This document shows, one piece after another, positions 1-28,162 of a stretch of 64,000 bases of DNA. This DNA is from Piscicola geometra. Lineage: Eukaryota > Annelida > Clitellata > Hirudinida > Piscicolidae. Location of the stretch: the NCBI GenBank assembly GCA_943735955.1, contig OX030968.1, forward strand, positions 560,001-624,000, read 5' to 3'. The notes under the pieces are model-generated. The model did no database searches and was not told where the DNA came from. It saw only the letters and a list, made by a program, of their open reading frames with translations. How positions within the stretch are numbered: position 1 is the stretch's first letter; every line of letters begins with the position of its first letter. Made by a program: the position numbers and the translations under genes.

Positions 1-3403
<3,403 letters not shown>

Positions 3404-3499
3404 CTGTCAGCAGGTGGTGGTGATGATGACAGTCGTGAAGTTATTATCCCATCCTCTATCCACAACCCATTCTTCTCCCAACCTTTCCGCTCTGTCCAT

Positions 3500-3925
3500 C
3501 CATTAACCCACTTCATCCATCCACCACCATCTCACTCCATCCATCCATCAGCCCTCCCACTCCTCCATCCTCCAACCCTCCCATTTCATCCATCACCCCC
3601 CCCCTCCCCGACTCCATACATCCACTAAACCTCCCACTTCATCCATCCACCACCCTCCAACTCCATACATCCACAAACCCTCCCATTTCATTCATACACC
3701 CTTCATCCCACTCCATTTATCCATCCACCAACACAGTTCATTCATCCATCCTCCATCCCACTCCATCCATCCATCAACCCACCCACTCCACCCATCCACC
3801 CTCCATCCCACTCCATCCATCCATCCACCAACACAGTTCATTCATCCACCAATTCATCCCTCCCACTCCATCAATCCACCAACCATCCCACTTCATCCAT
3901 TCATCCATCCATCCACCAACACAGT
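3500..3925. repeat. Degenerate ATCC-rich satellite
   Basis: Irregular CATCCATCC / CTCCCACTTCATCC repeats upstream (minus-strand sense) of the first GRK exon found. No further GRK exon was recognised here. Confidence 0.75.
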
Positions 3926-3929
3926 TCAT

Positions 3930-6400
3930 CCTTGAAGTGCAGGCAGGTGGATATGTGTGGAAAAGTGAGAAGTTGTTTCCACCTTTTGCTCCGTCCTTTG
4001 TTTTTGCTGTCTGTGCCAGCTGCAAAAAGAATATTCTATTTTTCACAAAAGAGGAAATGGTTTTGATTTTCAGTATATTTTTATTTATTTTTTATTTTAT
4101 GAATATGATAGAAACAAAATTATTTTTTTAGTAATAATTTAAATGTAATTATTAAACAGTGTTTCTTAAGTATAAAATATATTTTTCAAAGTTATTGTGG
4201 TGGTTGTGATGTCACAATTATCAAAAAATGCAACTAAAAAATGTACAACAATCCTTCTTTGAAAATTATTTTTTTCAATTAAAAAATGGCGGAATCTTCC
4301 AAGATCCAACCTTCTCTGGCTTTGAGGTAAACAGTGTTAGCAACTATATTTTCCAGTTCCATTTCAACCACACCAAGAATTTAAAAAATTTAACTTAAAT
4401 TAACAAAATATTTAAATTAACATTTTTATTTTTTATAAGTAAAATATGAGTTTATGAAGAGATTTGCTTTCAACTTACGAACTGTGTTTATCTAAAAAAT
4501 ACCGAAACAGCCATTTTAGCAATGTGCGTTAAATTGTGTAGCGTTTAATTTCTGTTAACATTCAATTTTTCAACATTATATTCCCTGAAGCCACACTTTG
4601 ATCTTTTGAAGAGGTATGACAACTCTAACATCATTGGAACTTCCCCAACAGGCTCCAAATAGAAAACTTATCCAAAAACAGCTATAACTTGCTCAAAGAA
4701 GTCATCCATGACGTAGTCATTTGCCTTCATAGAGAGTTAACTACGTATTTAAATATCAAAACCTCTTCTACCCCATCAACTTTCAGAATGCTTGCCAACG
4801 TCTGCCATCTTTCGTTTGTCGAACAATCATGGGAGCAGGGTAAAGCAACATTTAAAGATTTATAAGATGGTGCACTTTTTACTTTTTTAATCTTTCAGCT
4901 GCCGCCATTAGTCACAGCGATTTACTACACGATGGCAGTCTCTCTTGAACATCAGTATTTTAATTACTAATAACTGTCTCAACTTCTTCCTAACTAACCT
5001 ATTTCACTTCCTCTTCAACCAACTTCCCTTTTCATGACTTTTTCTTCTCTCATTTTCTTCCTTCATGGCTTCTTTGAAACTTCTCCATCTTCTTCTCACT
5101 CCATCCTCACTGCTCCAAACTTCTCCAATGCAATTCTTTCCCGCTCACACTTGGAGCAGACCTCCCCCATCTTGCCACTTCGGTCTGACGTTGCGATATT
5201 TCGGTGTTGTGAAAGCGCTTCCTACAGCTGTGCCAGATTGCTTCGCTCAGCTTGGGAAGCTCTGCTGACTGCTTCCATTCATTTCTGCTGCAAACTCCAA
5301 AGTCATGAAAACGTTTTTTATTGCCAAGGAAACAATTAATTCAAAGTAATCCTGAATGTTTGTTGAAGTGGTGTGAACGCGCTAGAGTCTTAAAAGCCCA
5401 TGAATGTTTTGAAGTTTACAATTAGAAATAGATTTAAAGCACTCTTCACCATTCATGCGCATCTCATCCACCCATGAAAAAAGCAGCCATGACTGCAGCG
5501 ACCACAGCAGCGGCAGAAGCGGTGGTTGAGACACTGCTGGCCGACATTGTGCTAACCTGCAAACATTAGTTTTGCATCGAAAAATGCCGCCAAAACTGAA
5601 AGCAAAGCCGAATTGCGTTTGCACTCTCTAATACAAAAATAATTTCGAAAAAGACTTAAATTCAATTCGATTATTAAAACGTAGTTTGACCAAATATTAA
5701 AGAGGCTGAACAACGATAATAATAATTACTAAAATTACTTTTTTCATTATTTCTATAATTATTATTGTTTTTTTTCATGATTATGGTTATTTCAATGATT
5801 TTTATTTTTGTTCTTGTTATATAACATGTCAGAGTGCACCATTGTTTTCAAGGCTGTTTGTTGCGAGCGCTTAAGAATCCAGATCATGGTCTGAGAATAC
5901 AAGAAAGAAAAACAAATAAATAAAGAATTTAAAAATAATAAAATAAACTAAGAATCAAAATAAGTAAACTTCAATTCAAGCCGTCAAATCCACGCTCCAA
6001 TTCATAATCTAACGTTTTAAGAATTGTTTCACTAGTCGCATATATGATATTGATAATTCATACAATTATTATTATAAAAGTATTATTTTAATTCTTATTA
6101 TTGCTTATATTATTTTTATTACTATTATAATAACAAATAATTTTTTTATTAATATTATAATTACTATAATAATAGTTTTTTTTCTAATTAATTATTTATA
6201 ATATTAATAATCCGTATTTATATTGCGCTAAGGCACGCAACTATTAATATGATTTTTCTTATATTTAAATGGCTTCTTAGAAAAGACTCTTCAAGGCTAG
6301 GGGAGGAGGAGGAGGAGGAGGAGGAGGATGGAATGCGATCATGTCTCTGAAAAGAAGAAGCCACCACGTAAACAAGCCTGTCATTTAGGCCTACCCACAC
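3930..6400. other. AT-rich interval, no secure gene
   Basis: Mostly AT-rich intergenic or intronic DNA. It may contain the missing first GRK exon, which I could not recognise. The only coding-like hint is the two-exon candidate at 5145-5547. A partial match to the common element motif TTTATATTGCGCT occurs near 6210. Confidence 0.5.
5145..5547 (-). CDS. Candidate small single-pass membrane protein (doubtful)
   Basis: Not a recognised gene. Exon 5472-5547 opens with an ATG in fair context and gives MSASSVSTTASAAAVV followed by AAVMAAFFM, an Ala-rich hydrophobic stretch. A GT donor (phase 1) can join a CACAG acceptor to 5145-5227, which adds a basic tail with PKYRNVRPKW and a stop, for a total of 52 residues. 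The shape is that of a small integral membrane protein. GC content is above the surroundings, which suggests constraint, but no family was recognised. Another reading of the same stretch (an ATG just upstream, giving MGEVCSKCERER) is also open for a short distance. It could be non-coding. Confidence 0.25.
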
Positions 6401-6403
6401 ACA

Positions 6404-6558
<155 letters not shown>

Positions 6559-6630
6559 CTATGCACAAAACACATACAAAACAGCATACAACACACAAAA
6601 GCACGAGCATACGTACGTAACGTACATACA

Positions 6631-6745
6631 GAGTCTATATAAAGTGCTTGTCTCGGGTTAAAGATCAGCAGTTGATTGTGGATTCGGATCTTGTCGTCTC
6701 GTCTATATAAGCACAGCCAGCAGGCAAACAACATCAGGTAAACTG
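6631..6745 (+). promoter_or_regulatory. Probable ferritin promoter and 5'UTR exon
   Basis: Two TATA-like boxes occur, CTATATAAAG at about 6635 and CTATATAAGC at about 6701. They are followed by a GC-richer stretch ending CATCAG/GTAAAC at about 6736, a good donor. The ferritin coding exon has a matching acceptor (GCGCAG, ending 7300) two bases before its ATG, so a 5'UTR intron is likely. I found no iron-responsive element hairpin in the presumed leader. Confidence 0.45.
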
Positions 6746-7302
6746 GCTTTCAAGAACATATTCGCTGGCAAACTCACAGAAGAATCCAGCTCAGTGAGTT
6801 CTCCTTGCTTTGTCTTCTTAGATTCTCTAGAGAGTCTACTTGTATTAAGTCTTATCGAATAAGTAGGATAGAATAAATAAATAAAGTATTTATTTAGGTA
6901 TTTATTTAAGTGTTTATTTAATTACTTATTTATTTAAGTATTTATTTAAGTGTTTATTTAAATATTTATTTAAGTATTTCACACTTAAAATATTTTCAAG
7001 GGTGACATTTCCCCATCATTTGTTTGCCCGAAAGCGACTTTTACATTTGAAAGTGATGGCCATTTTGATAAAGACTTTTTACTAAATTTTAGTAAAATGC
7101 CTACTAAAATGATTTTAGGTTAATCAATTCTGAGAAGTTGCCAAAAGTTGGCGCTTTGGCCATTTAAATATTTCGTCATTATCATTAAGTTTCCAAATAT
7201 CGTTCAATCAATCAATAAAATGTATTTATATAGCGCTTAATCTCAAGCATTATTTTATATTTGTTTCAATAAAACATTCACGATCTTCTTCCTGCGCAGA
7301 CA

Positions 7303-9522
<2,220 letters not shown>

Positions 9523-9529
9523 GTGCCCG

Positions 9530-9770
9530 TGCAGGGGAGGGGAGGAGAAGATGGAGGGGAGAGAAAGAGGGGGGAGGTGGAGGGAGGAAGAAGAAAGAGG
9601 GAGGTGGTGGAGGGAGGAAGAGAGAAAGAGGGAGTGGTGGAGGGAGGAAGAAGAAAGAGGGAGGAGAAGATGGAGGGAGAGAGAAAGAGGGAGGAGAAGA
9701 TGGAGGGGAGAGAAAGAGGGAGGGGGAGAGGGAGGAAGAAGAAAGATGGTAGATAGAGTATAAGAGGGAG
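9530..9770. repeat. GA-rich low-complexity 3'UTR of ferritin
   Basis: GGAGGAAGAAGAAAGAGG-type purine run directly after the ferritin stop codon. Confidence 0.85.
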
Positions 9771-10436
9771 GAAAGGAGAGATGGAGAAGAAAGGATAAGT
9801 GCAGAAGAAGGAATGAAGGAGAAGGAATGAAGGACGGATATTGACTGCCATTTGTTGTTTTTTTGCTAATTTATGAACTTTCATCTATATAACACTTAGG
9901 CAATAAGGGCTCCGATACTTTTATACAAACATGCAGACACTACCCTATCTAACCGTAACTAAAATGCCGATCCACTCATCCAAAAACAACATTTTCATCC
10001 ATCCCTTCACTCATCCAACAACATATTCATCCATCCATCCATCAATCCATGTGAAATATTATTCACCATAGCAACTGCTACATTGACTTTCGCTTGCTCT
10101 TCTTCTGACTGGGATTTGTACAAAAATATTTTACATTTTATTCCTGTAACATATTTTTATATTCTTTCCATTATAACACTGTTTTGGTAACCACTCTATA
10201 TATTATTCTAAAAACGGAAAATTATTTTTTTAAATTGTGAAAAAATGCCTAGTTGTAGGGGACTAATAAAACATGTTACTTCTTCTTCATTTAAACAGTT
10301 TTTAATTATATAAATATTTAAATTATAAATTCATAAAAAAATTGAAAAATACTTCAAATATTCAATGATATAATAGGAATGACGGTAACGATAATGACTA
10401 ATAGCTCTTTTACTCATAAAATAGCTTAATTGGTCC

Positions 10437-10591
10437 TTTAATTGAATCACTTATTGGTCCCTTAATTGAATCACTTATTGGTCCCTTAATTGAATCACTT
10501 ATTGGTCCCTTAATTGAATCACTTATTGGTCCCTTAATTGAATCACTTATTGGTCCCTTAATTGAATCACTTATTGGTCCCTTAATTGGAT
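10437..10591. repeat. 24-bp tandem repeat in mutarotase 3'UTR
   Basis: Six and a half near-identical copies of a 24-bp unit containing AATTGAATCACTTATTGG, about 10 bp beyond the mutarotase stop on the minus strand. Confidence 0.92.
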
Positions 10592-10601
10592 CAATCAACT
10601 T

Positions 10602-11122
10602 TTAATCAGCGTTGAATTTGTAGGACGTGATATGAGAGTAGGTGTGTCCAGGGCGCAGAAGGATCGATGGAAAGTTGCGCTGTGGAGGAGGAATGAAAGC
10701 GCAAAAAGATCATTACCACAATCACACTTGATTCTTCAAATATTCAAATATTAACCCCATCCTACCAACCCTCAAACCCCGTCACACTCACCCCCATCTA
10801 ATAACTACACCCCTCATCTGATAGCCACACCCCTCATCTGATAGCCACACCCCTCATCTGATAGCCAGACCTCTCATCTGATAGCCAGACCTCTCATCTG
10901 ATAGCCAGACCTCTCATCTGATAGCCAGACCTCTCATCTGATAGCCAGACCTCTCATCTGATAGCCACACCCCTCATCTGATAGCCAGACCCCCCTCTCA
11001 CGTGGTTAGGAGCATCTGGCCACCCCTGGGCTTCCAGGGCGATGCACGAGTGCCTGGTGTAGGTGGTGTTGTCCTTGCCTGCCAATGTGCCCTCTAAGTG
11101 GTTGCCTGTGTACACTTGCATG

Positions 11123-11170
<48 letters not shown>

Positions 11171-12352
11171 GGTGTGTGTGTGTGTGTGTGTGTGTTGGTG
11201 TATGTGTATGTGTGTGTGTGTGGGTGGATGGGAGAATGGATTAGATGGATGGAATGAATGATGGATGGAAGGAATGAATGATGGTTGGAAGGAATGAAGG
11301 ATGGTTGGAAGGAATGAAGGATGGTTGGAAGGAATGAAGGATGGTTGGAAGGAATGAAGGATAGATGGAAGGAATGAAAGATGGAAGGAAGGAATAAAGG
11401 ATGGAAGGAAGGATGAATAGATGGAATGAAGGATGGATGGAAAGAATGAAGGATGGATGGAAGGAATGGAGGATGGAAGGAAGGATGAATGGATGGAAGG
11501 AAGGATGGATGGAAGGAAGGAAGGATGGAAGGAAGGATGAATGGATGGAAGGAAGGATGGATGGAAGGAATGAAGGATGGAAGGAAGGATGAATGGATGG
11601 AAGGAAGGATGGATGGAAGGAAGGATGGATGGAAGGAAGGAAGGATGGATGGAAGGAATGAAAGAAGGATGGATGGAAAGATGAGCACCTGGCTGGTTGG
11701 TTTCCACCGTGAGGGACCTCCCTGAGACAGGATCAGCAAGCACCAGGACTGCAGAGTCGATCAAGTATTCCAGTATTTCATTTTCAGCTTATAAAATGAT
11801 CGAGCATAGAAGCAAAAGTAAAATATCTATTCAATTACGCGCTATACAATTATTAGTTTCATTAGGAATTCTCGTCACCTTTTCTCATGACGTCGCTTCC
11901 ATGACAACCGGCATCACCACCATGACAACCAGCACTATGGAGACAGAAGTTATGGTCAATCCCTTTGACACCTGCCTCGTCGACAATCAGGTCAATGACT
12001 TGACCCAGATTCCTGCCCTCCCTCAAGTCAAATGGCGTCAACTCAACGCTTCTAATCTCACCTGGATTGGATTTGTATAAACCTACAATGAAAAATAATT
12101 AAATAATTACTTATTACTAGTATTACTTTACAATAATAAAAGCCATAATTTGTAAAAATCTCATCCTAATAACTTGAATATCTTTCTTTTTATACCAATA
12201 ACATAAATAATAATAATTATTATTATTATTAATACTATGACCATTATTTTGACCTGTAGGCAAGCTGCGGTGGTTGAGAGGGAGGTAGTGGGAGGCGTTG
12301 ATGCTCAAGACGTGGTCCCTGATGCTGGGGTGGTCCTGATGATGATGATGGA

Positions 12353-12419
<67 letters not shown>

Positions 12420-13923
12420 ATGATGATGATGGAGATGATGACGATGATGATGATGATGATGGAGATGATGATGATGATGATGGAGATGATGACGATGATG
12501 ATGATGTATAGACTATACATACATTGTATAGTTCTTGGAATAATGATAGTATGAAAAGAAACAGTCACACAAAAAAACCCAGCAAGAACACCAACAACTC
12601 CAACAAAACTACCAACAGCCCCAACAACAACCACAACCCTAACCCTAACAACACTAACCCTAGCCAAGACACCAACAATAAAACCACCAACAACAGCATC
12701 AACACCACCACCAACAACATCAAAAACACCAACACCAACAACACCAACACCAACAACACTCACAACATCAACAACACCAACAACTCCAACACCAACATGG
12801 CCAGCCAGATTGAAGTAGGCGTGGTTGGTGAGGTTGATGATGGTGCTCTGGTCAGTGCTGGCTGTGATGCTGAGAGTCAGTGTGTTGTCGCTACTGCTCA
12901 AGTTGTAGGTTGCCTTAGGGTGGGTGGGGGGGGGTTGATGGATGGATGGATGGTTGGATGGATGGGTGAATGCATGGATGCATGAATGGAAGGATGGATG
13001 GGTGAATGAATGGATGAGTGAATGATTGACAAACAAAAGTAGAAATCATCCCAAGTTCAAACGTTCAGTAACCTTGAATATTTAATTAGGCACTCACCTT
13101 GACCCTGACGTTCCCAGGAAAGCCTTCTTCTCCATCTACGCTCAAATAGGTCAACTCCACCCACTGACCTGATTCTGAGCTACCTGATTGATGATCCCAT
13201 AGTTTCTATGGGTGGGTGAGTAATTTTAAACATTTATAGATAATTAATATAGACCTCCATCACTATCATCATCATCATCACCAACACCACCTTATCGAAT
13301 CCGGACACTCCTCCATGCAAGCACACATCACCAAGGTTACAGTTGACCTTGATATCAAGGTCATTGACCTTCAGGCCCTGACCTACATGCAGCCGATTGG
13401 TCACCCTGCCAATTATGGCGCCAAAGTAGGCGGGGTTGACCTCATAGTCTGGAAAGAAGGTGATTTATTAAATAAAATATAATTGTTATAATAAATTTTT
13501 TTCAAAGTTGATTTCAACAAAATAAAATATAGAATTGAAAAACTAATTAAAGTAATAAATTATTAAATAAAAATAATCTAATTTATTAAAAGTCACACAG
13601 ATAAACCTTGAAGAGTTGCAAGACCAGTGACAACATCTTTGACGTTGCCATGGCGATCTGGGATGAGGATGGAGTGGATGATGGCACCTAAGGTTAGGAT
13701 ATCCACACTGCATCCTTGCTGGTTGGAGAGGCTGTAGCTGCAGGGGGGATGGGGTGAAAAGATGGTGATGAATATGAAATATTATTATTTAAAAAATTAA
13801 ATAATTCATTTTGTGTTAAAAAAATGTAAAATACGAATAGTGGTAAAGATACATTGTTCCTACTTACGCAAAGACCTCAGAGCCATCACTTTGCACTCCA
13901 AACAGACGACTTGACACTCCCAT
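10602..13923 (-). CDS. Galactose mutarotase (aldose 1-epimerase)
   Basis: Interconverts alpha and beta anomers of galactose/glucose in the cytosol, feeding the Leloir pathway. Ten exons join in phase to 364 residues (human enzyme about 342): 13868-13923, 13607-13737, 13291-13448, 13098-13205, 12797-12913, 12254-12335, 11879-12061, 11689-11748, 11002-11123, 10602-10679. Landmarks in order: [23 protein letters not shown], with the conserved His; [23 protein letters not shown], with the catalytic His; [45 protein letters not shown], with the catalytic Glu; and C-terminal [12 protein letters not shown]. It starts [10 protein letters not shown], with no signal peptide. Exon 11879-12061 carries a Gly/Cys/His-rich internal duplication ([13 protein letters not shown]) absent from the human enzyme as I recall it. 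Introns hold 20-bp and GGAA-type arrays that start at the donors. Confidence 0.96.
10795..10993 (-). repeat. 20-bp tandem repeat starting at a mutarotase donor
   Basis: About ten copies of a 20-bp unit (CATCTGATAGCCAGACCTCT on +). On the coding strand the array starts within ten bases of the donor of exon 11002-11123. Confidence 0.92.
11124..11688 (-). repeat. GT run plus GGAAGGAT minisatellite, mutarotase intron 8
   Basis: A (GT)n block at 11127-11225 and a degenerate GGATGGAAGGAA array at 11230-11680 fill the whole intron between exons 11689-11748 and 11002-11123. Confidence 0.93.
12345..12796. repeat. (GAT)n and AAC-rich intron 5 of mutarotase
   Basis: GATGATGAT run with GGA interruptions (12340-12510) followed by an AACACC/AACAAC run (12580-12790). 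The short CCCTAACCCTAA at about 12635 is part of this low complexity. Confidence 0.9.
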
Positions 13924-15485
13924 AACTCTGTGCAAAAATGACAGCAGGTCTTTTGAGAATTATTCTCTATTGACCTGTATATACTTTTGTAATCAAGAAT
14001 TGATTAGGCAGATGAGAATGCACTAAAAATTCTAAAAAAAGTAGGCTAAAGAAGCAAATCTAGAAATAATTATTTGCAAAAGTTATGAGAGTATACCTGG
14101 GATTTAATAAAATTACTTTTCCATAATTTTAAAAAGTAAAAAAATAAAGCTGCTCAACACATAAGGCTAACTTTTAAATTTTAAAAATCTTCTACAAAGT
14201 CACATCAAGAAATATTTAAAGTTTTCATTGTTGGTTATCAATAATAGTAATAAAGTAATAAAGTAAATCCAAATATATTTGCACAAAGTAAATTTAAATT
14301 AAGCATTTTAAAAATAAGCGTTAAAAATCGATTTATTTAATTTATTCGCCTATTGCGTGGAAATTTCTATTTAAGGAATTTTCACAGAATAAACTAAATG
14401 TTTTAATTTCTTGCAGATCTTGTTGTCTCAAGCTTGAAGTTTCCAAACAGAAGTTATAAATATTTTTGCAAAATACTAATACATAAAATATCAAAATTCA
14501 AAATATTCGAAAATAAAAGTTTTGTTGAAACATCTTTAATAAAGACAGTTCCATTCCATTGAAAACTTGAAACTTATTAGATAAAATTATTTTTGAAACA
14601 CTTCAAAGCCAATCTTCAGTCTATTTATGTTCAATAAAAACCCAATCATTTTGCTCAACTAAATAACTAACTATTACTTCTCTTAATTCTTACAAATACT
14701 TCACGAAAAAATCACCCAATTACCTATTTTCTCAACTTCTTCTGTAATCACATATATCAGCAAATTCATTCATTTCAACACCAAAACAACCATTTCAAAT
14801 TCTTTCACCCAATCTTCTTCCACCCACCGATCCACTTCCTCTTTCATTCTTGCCTCCACCATCATCTCCCACTCCTGAACCTGGATGGAAAGTGAAGCTT
14901 CCTTTGACAGACGATCATCTCCTGCTTTCAACTCTTGGCTCAAGTTCGTTGCATTCCTTTTGGTTTTTTGTTCTATGCCCCTCTAACGGTTAGAGTCTAA
15001 CCTGCTGCTTTCTTAAATTCGAAAAACACTGAATCATCACTCACATCATCATCATCATCACTCACATCATCGTCATCATTACTCACATCATCATCATCAT
15101 CACTCACATCATCATCATCATCACCCACATCATCATCATCATCACTCACATCATCGTCATCATCATGGAAAACACTCACCCTTGGTACACAAAATGTATA
15201 TTTATAAAAAATGAAAAAAATGCTGGTCAAATTTGTGAGGAAGGCTCCTAGAAGCAGGTGACAAGAGAATTCTACCAATTAATGAATTTTGAAAACTATA
15301 TATTTATAAATTATAAAAACTATCTATTTATAAATTATGAAACTATATATTTATAACTTAAAGAAACTATATATTTATAACTTAAAAAACTATATATTTA
15401 TATACTAGTTAATGAATTATAAAAACTATATTTATAATTTGTTCGGATTAGCATGCCTATGGAAAAGAATTTCCACAAAATCCTT

Positions 15486-15579
<94 letters not shown>

Positions 15580-16714
15580 ATACATATAATATATGCATAT
15601 ATTATATATATCTATTATTCACATATTATATATATATTGTATACATATATTATATGCATATATTATATATATCTATTATTCACATATTATATATATATAT
15701 ATTTAACACATATTATATATATTTATTTATTTATTTATTATACACATCTATTATATATATTATACACATATATTATAAATTTATGCACTGAAATGGATGA
15801 CCATAGCTGTCCCCCTTGTCATGTGATAAGCATATACTCACAAGCATACATCCAATGTCATATAGGCATGCATGCATGCTTACGTACACATACATACACA
15901 CATACATACGTGCACTCAGCATCTCTCTTCCTTGCCAGCCTGCTGCTTTCCACTGAATCATCGCACATACAAACACTCATATATACATACATACATACAA
16001 AAAAACATACATACATATATACAAATATACATATATGGAATGCATACATACGGATTCGTATAAGTCCTCACATATTCACTGAAACATACAAAGATACATA
16101 TATACAAACACAGACACATACAAAATTAAAGATAATTCACCGCTGGTTAATGCAAGCAAGTTTACTGCTTCATTACATTCGTTACGGTAAAGTTACACAA
16201 GATTACTGAAGAAACTTTGTAACCAATTACACATAAATTTGTCTGATTTTGGATAAAACCTGGAATTTCGGCTCATTTTCGAGAAATACAATAATTTTCG
16301 TTAAAAAGAATATTTTAATAAATTAAAAAAAGTTGGTCGTTAATTAATTGAAATATAATTAGAAAGCAGAACTCATTAATTATTCATAATGAGTGATTGA
16401 AGCATGACATTTGAAGAAATGAGAGAAATTCACGTGTTTGTATTCTTAGTAATAGTGTTCATTTATCCATTCATTCATCCATCCATCCATTAATTAATTA
16501 GCTAAATCATTCATTCAACCATTCATTTATCTATCCATTGATTTGTTCATGCATTTAAATATTGGAAAACTCATCTATCAATCCATCCATTTATCCACCC
16601 ACCCACAAATCCACCCACCAACCCACAAATTCATCCACCCACCCACAAATCCATCCACCAACCCACCAATGCATGCATGCACCCATCAGAAAAAGAATAG
16701 AAGAGATAGGCAGG
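13924..16714. other. Intergenic region, mutarotase / kinesin light chain
   Basis: AT-rich. It holds an 18-bp-period ATC/CACTC repeat (15030-15165), a pure (AT)n run (15489-15576), a TA-rich array (15577-15785), an ACATAC-rich stretch (15870-16120) and ATCC repeats (16460-16680). The promoters of the two divergent genes should lie here, but I could not place them. No further coding sequence recognised. Confidence 0.6.
15489..15785. repeat. (AT)n run and flanking TA-rich tandem repeat
   Basis: About 87 bp of pure AT dinucleotide followed by about three copies of a ~75-bp TA-rich unit containing TATGCATATATTATATATAT. Confidence 0.9.
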
Positions 16715-26088
<9,374 letters not shown>

Positions 26089-28162
26089 TGAAATCTCCTC
26101 TTATGTGACTCTTACCAATTCTTCTTTTCAAATCTTACTACGAATCTATAAATATTCATTAAATCATGCATAATGAGGTGAATAATATATGAATATGCAG
26201 TGGAGCATGCATAATGAGGTGAATAATACATGAATAGGCAGTGAAGCATGCATAATGGGGTGAATAAATTTAAAATATAATATTTGAATGTTATATCAAA
26301 ATATTTGAATAATTGGTTTTAATGGTTTTCTTTTCATTTTTTATTTAAATATATCGCCTATGGTAATAATATTTAAGTTGTTATTGATATTATTATTTTT
26401 TCTTCTAGTCCATCTCTATTCTACTAGCTTTCACTTCTAATCAAAAAGTTCACTTTTACTCTTCAACTTTTAATTTGTTCATATAGCGTTGTATTGTATA
26501 ATGAAATCAAAATAGGTATTATGACGTAGTTGTTTACAAATTCTGAATACGTCATATGAGATGATCATCAAGTATTTATTGGTACTAGTCATTTTATGAT
26601 CTTTGTCATCTGTAATCATCATCATCATCATTTCTAAGTACTGCTTTCAATGTGAGTCTCAATTAAATCCACTTTTAGTGGAATTTTAATCAATTTTTGA
26701 TTAACTTTTTTTCACCAAGTTCAATAAGTTTCATAATTAAAATCACTTTTCATCCAAATATTTCTGAGTTCATATTCATTTTCTGACAATATTCATTTAG
26801 TTTACCCACTGAAAGATTGTGTGATTGGTGGACGCACGCATCACGTGTTCATCTTTCAGCCAATCACAGGGCACCGCCCCCAATCCCGTTTGGTGATTGG
26901 AGGATGCGTGCCCAATCAGTCTTTCCATTTCGTTTTGCCTCCAAGAAATCGAATCTTCTTTTAAACAATCAAATGAACACATAACTGTACATTTTATTAC
27001 TTATTTTTCGGCAATGGTCACATTAAAAAGGGATTTAATCATTATTTATAAATTAGTTAATTGCTTGAAAATATTCTGAATTGATTATCATGATGACACC
27101 ACCACCATCATCATCATCATCGTCATCATCATCATCATCATTATCGTGATACCACTACTACTACTACAAGCCTGAAATTTTCTTTCGCTTCTTTTGCCTA
27201 CTACTTGTGTGCGTCTTTGTATGCCCTTGTATTTGTTTGTATTTTTGTTTGTGTTCTCTGTAATATTTGTATGTTTTTGTATTTTTTCTTCGTGTATGTG
27301 TATACGTTAATTCATCACTTTATAGGCCGTCATTTTGTGTCTGAACCCAAAACTTTGTATCATTATCATCATCACAACTAGACAATCATCATCATCAGCA
27401 GCATCAACATGTGTACATTGTATCTATCACTCACCACGTAATTTTAGTCCATTCTTCACATAAAAGCACACACGCACACAAGATGGCACGTAAGCACACA
27501 GGCAAGCACACACTTCAATAATCGTCATCATCACCTGATCATTGATTCCACAAGTTTGTCGCTTAGTTGTTGTTTATGTGTTATATACATATAAATACAT
27601 ACAAATATACATAAATGCATACTTATGCGTGTACAACTAACATTCACATACCTTATGTGTATGTATGTGTGCATTTTAATTGATTCTTAATGATGATGAT
27701 GATGATCATCTATAATACTAATACTTATATTACTAAAGATACTTGAGTTGATAACCGATGACAAATGAAAATTGTATTATTTAATAATAATAATAATAAT
27801 GTTGATAATAAGAATAATAATGAGAATAGTGGTGATGATGATGATTCCATTCACTTCGCTGTGCTTTCTCGTCTGATCGCTTGTTGCTTGTGAATAAAAG
27901 GCCAGATTTGGCAGCAGAGTCTTTGGCAACATTGCTAAGCGAGGCCGTGGATAATCAGGGAATAGTTCTAATAAAATTAAAATAATAATGAAGACAGGTT
28001 TTAGCTCCTTTGGATTTTAAAACGTTCAAAGAAATTTGTATTCATGAAGAATAATTTAATAAGAATTCTGATGATTAAGACGGTGAAAATAAAAAAGATG
28101 ATAATATTGATGAAGATGAGGAAGAAGAAGAAGATGGTGGTGATGATGATTAGATGAAAGAT
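26089..28162. other. Intergenic region, kinesin light chain / bL35m (convergent)
   Basis: AT-rich. It holds three copies of a ~49-bp unit containing GCATGCATAATGAGGTGAAT (26160-26270), a CCAAT-box cluster (26820-26920), an ATC run (27095-27145) and loose ACA/ATG repeats. No coding region recognised. Confidence 0.6.
26820..26925. promoter_or_regulatory. CCAAT-box and GC-box cluster
   Basis: Four CCAAT boxes (NF-Y type) in about 100 bp: GATTGG at 26823, GCCAATCA at 26859, GATTGG at 26894, CCCAATCA at 26910. They flank CACCGCCCCC, a GC/Sp-type box. The outer parts form an imperfect inverted repeat (GATTGG..GCACGCATC against GATGCGTGC..CCAATC). This looks like a promoter core, but no recognised gene starts here. 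Confidence 0.4.

Noticed and set aside
6785..6805. CTCAGTGAG as a ferritin iron-responsive element loop
   Set aside because: CAGTGA is present but the flanking bases do not form the required five-pair stem with a bulged C, and it lies in the presumed 5'UTR intron.
7205..7250. TTTATATAGCGCTTAATC as a mobile-element 3' end
   Set aside because: The motif is common in animal repeats, but no element body or second matching copy could be delimited.
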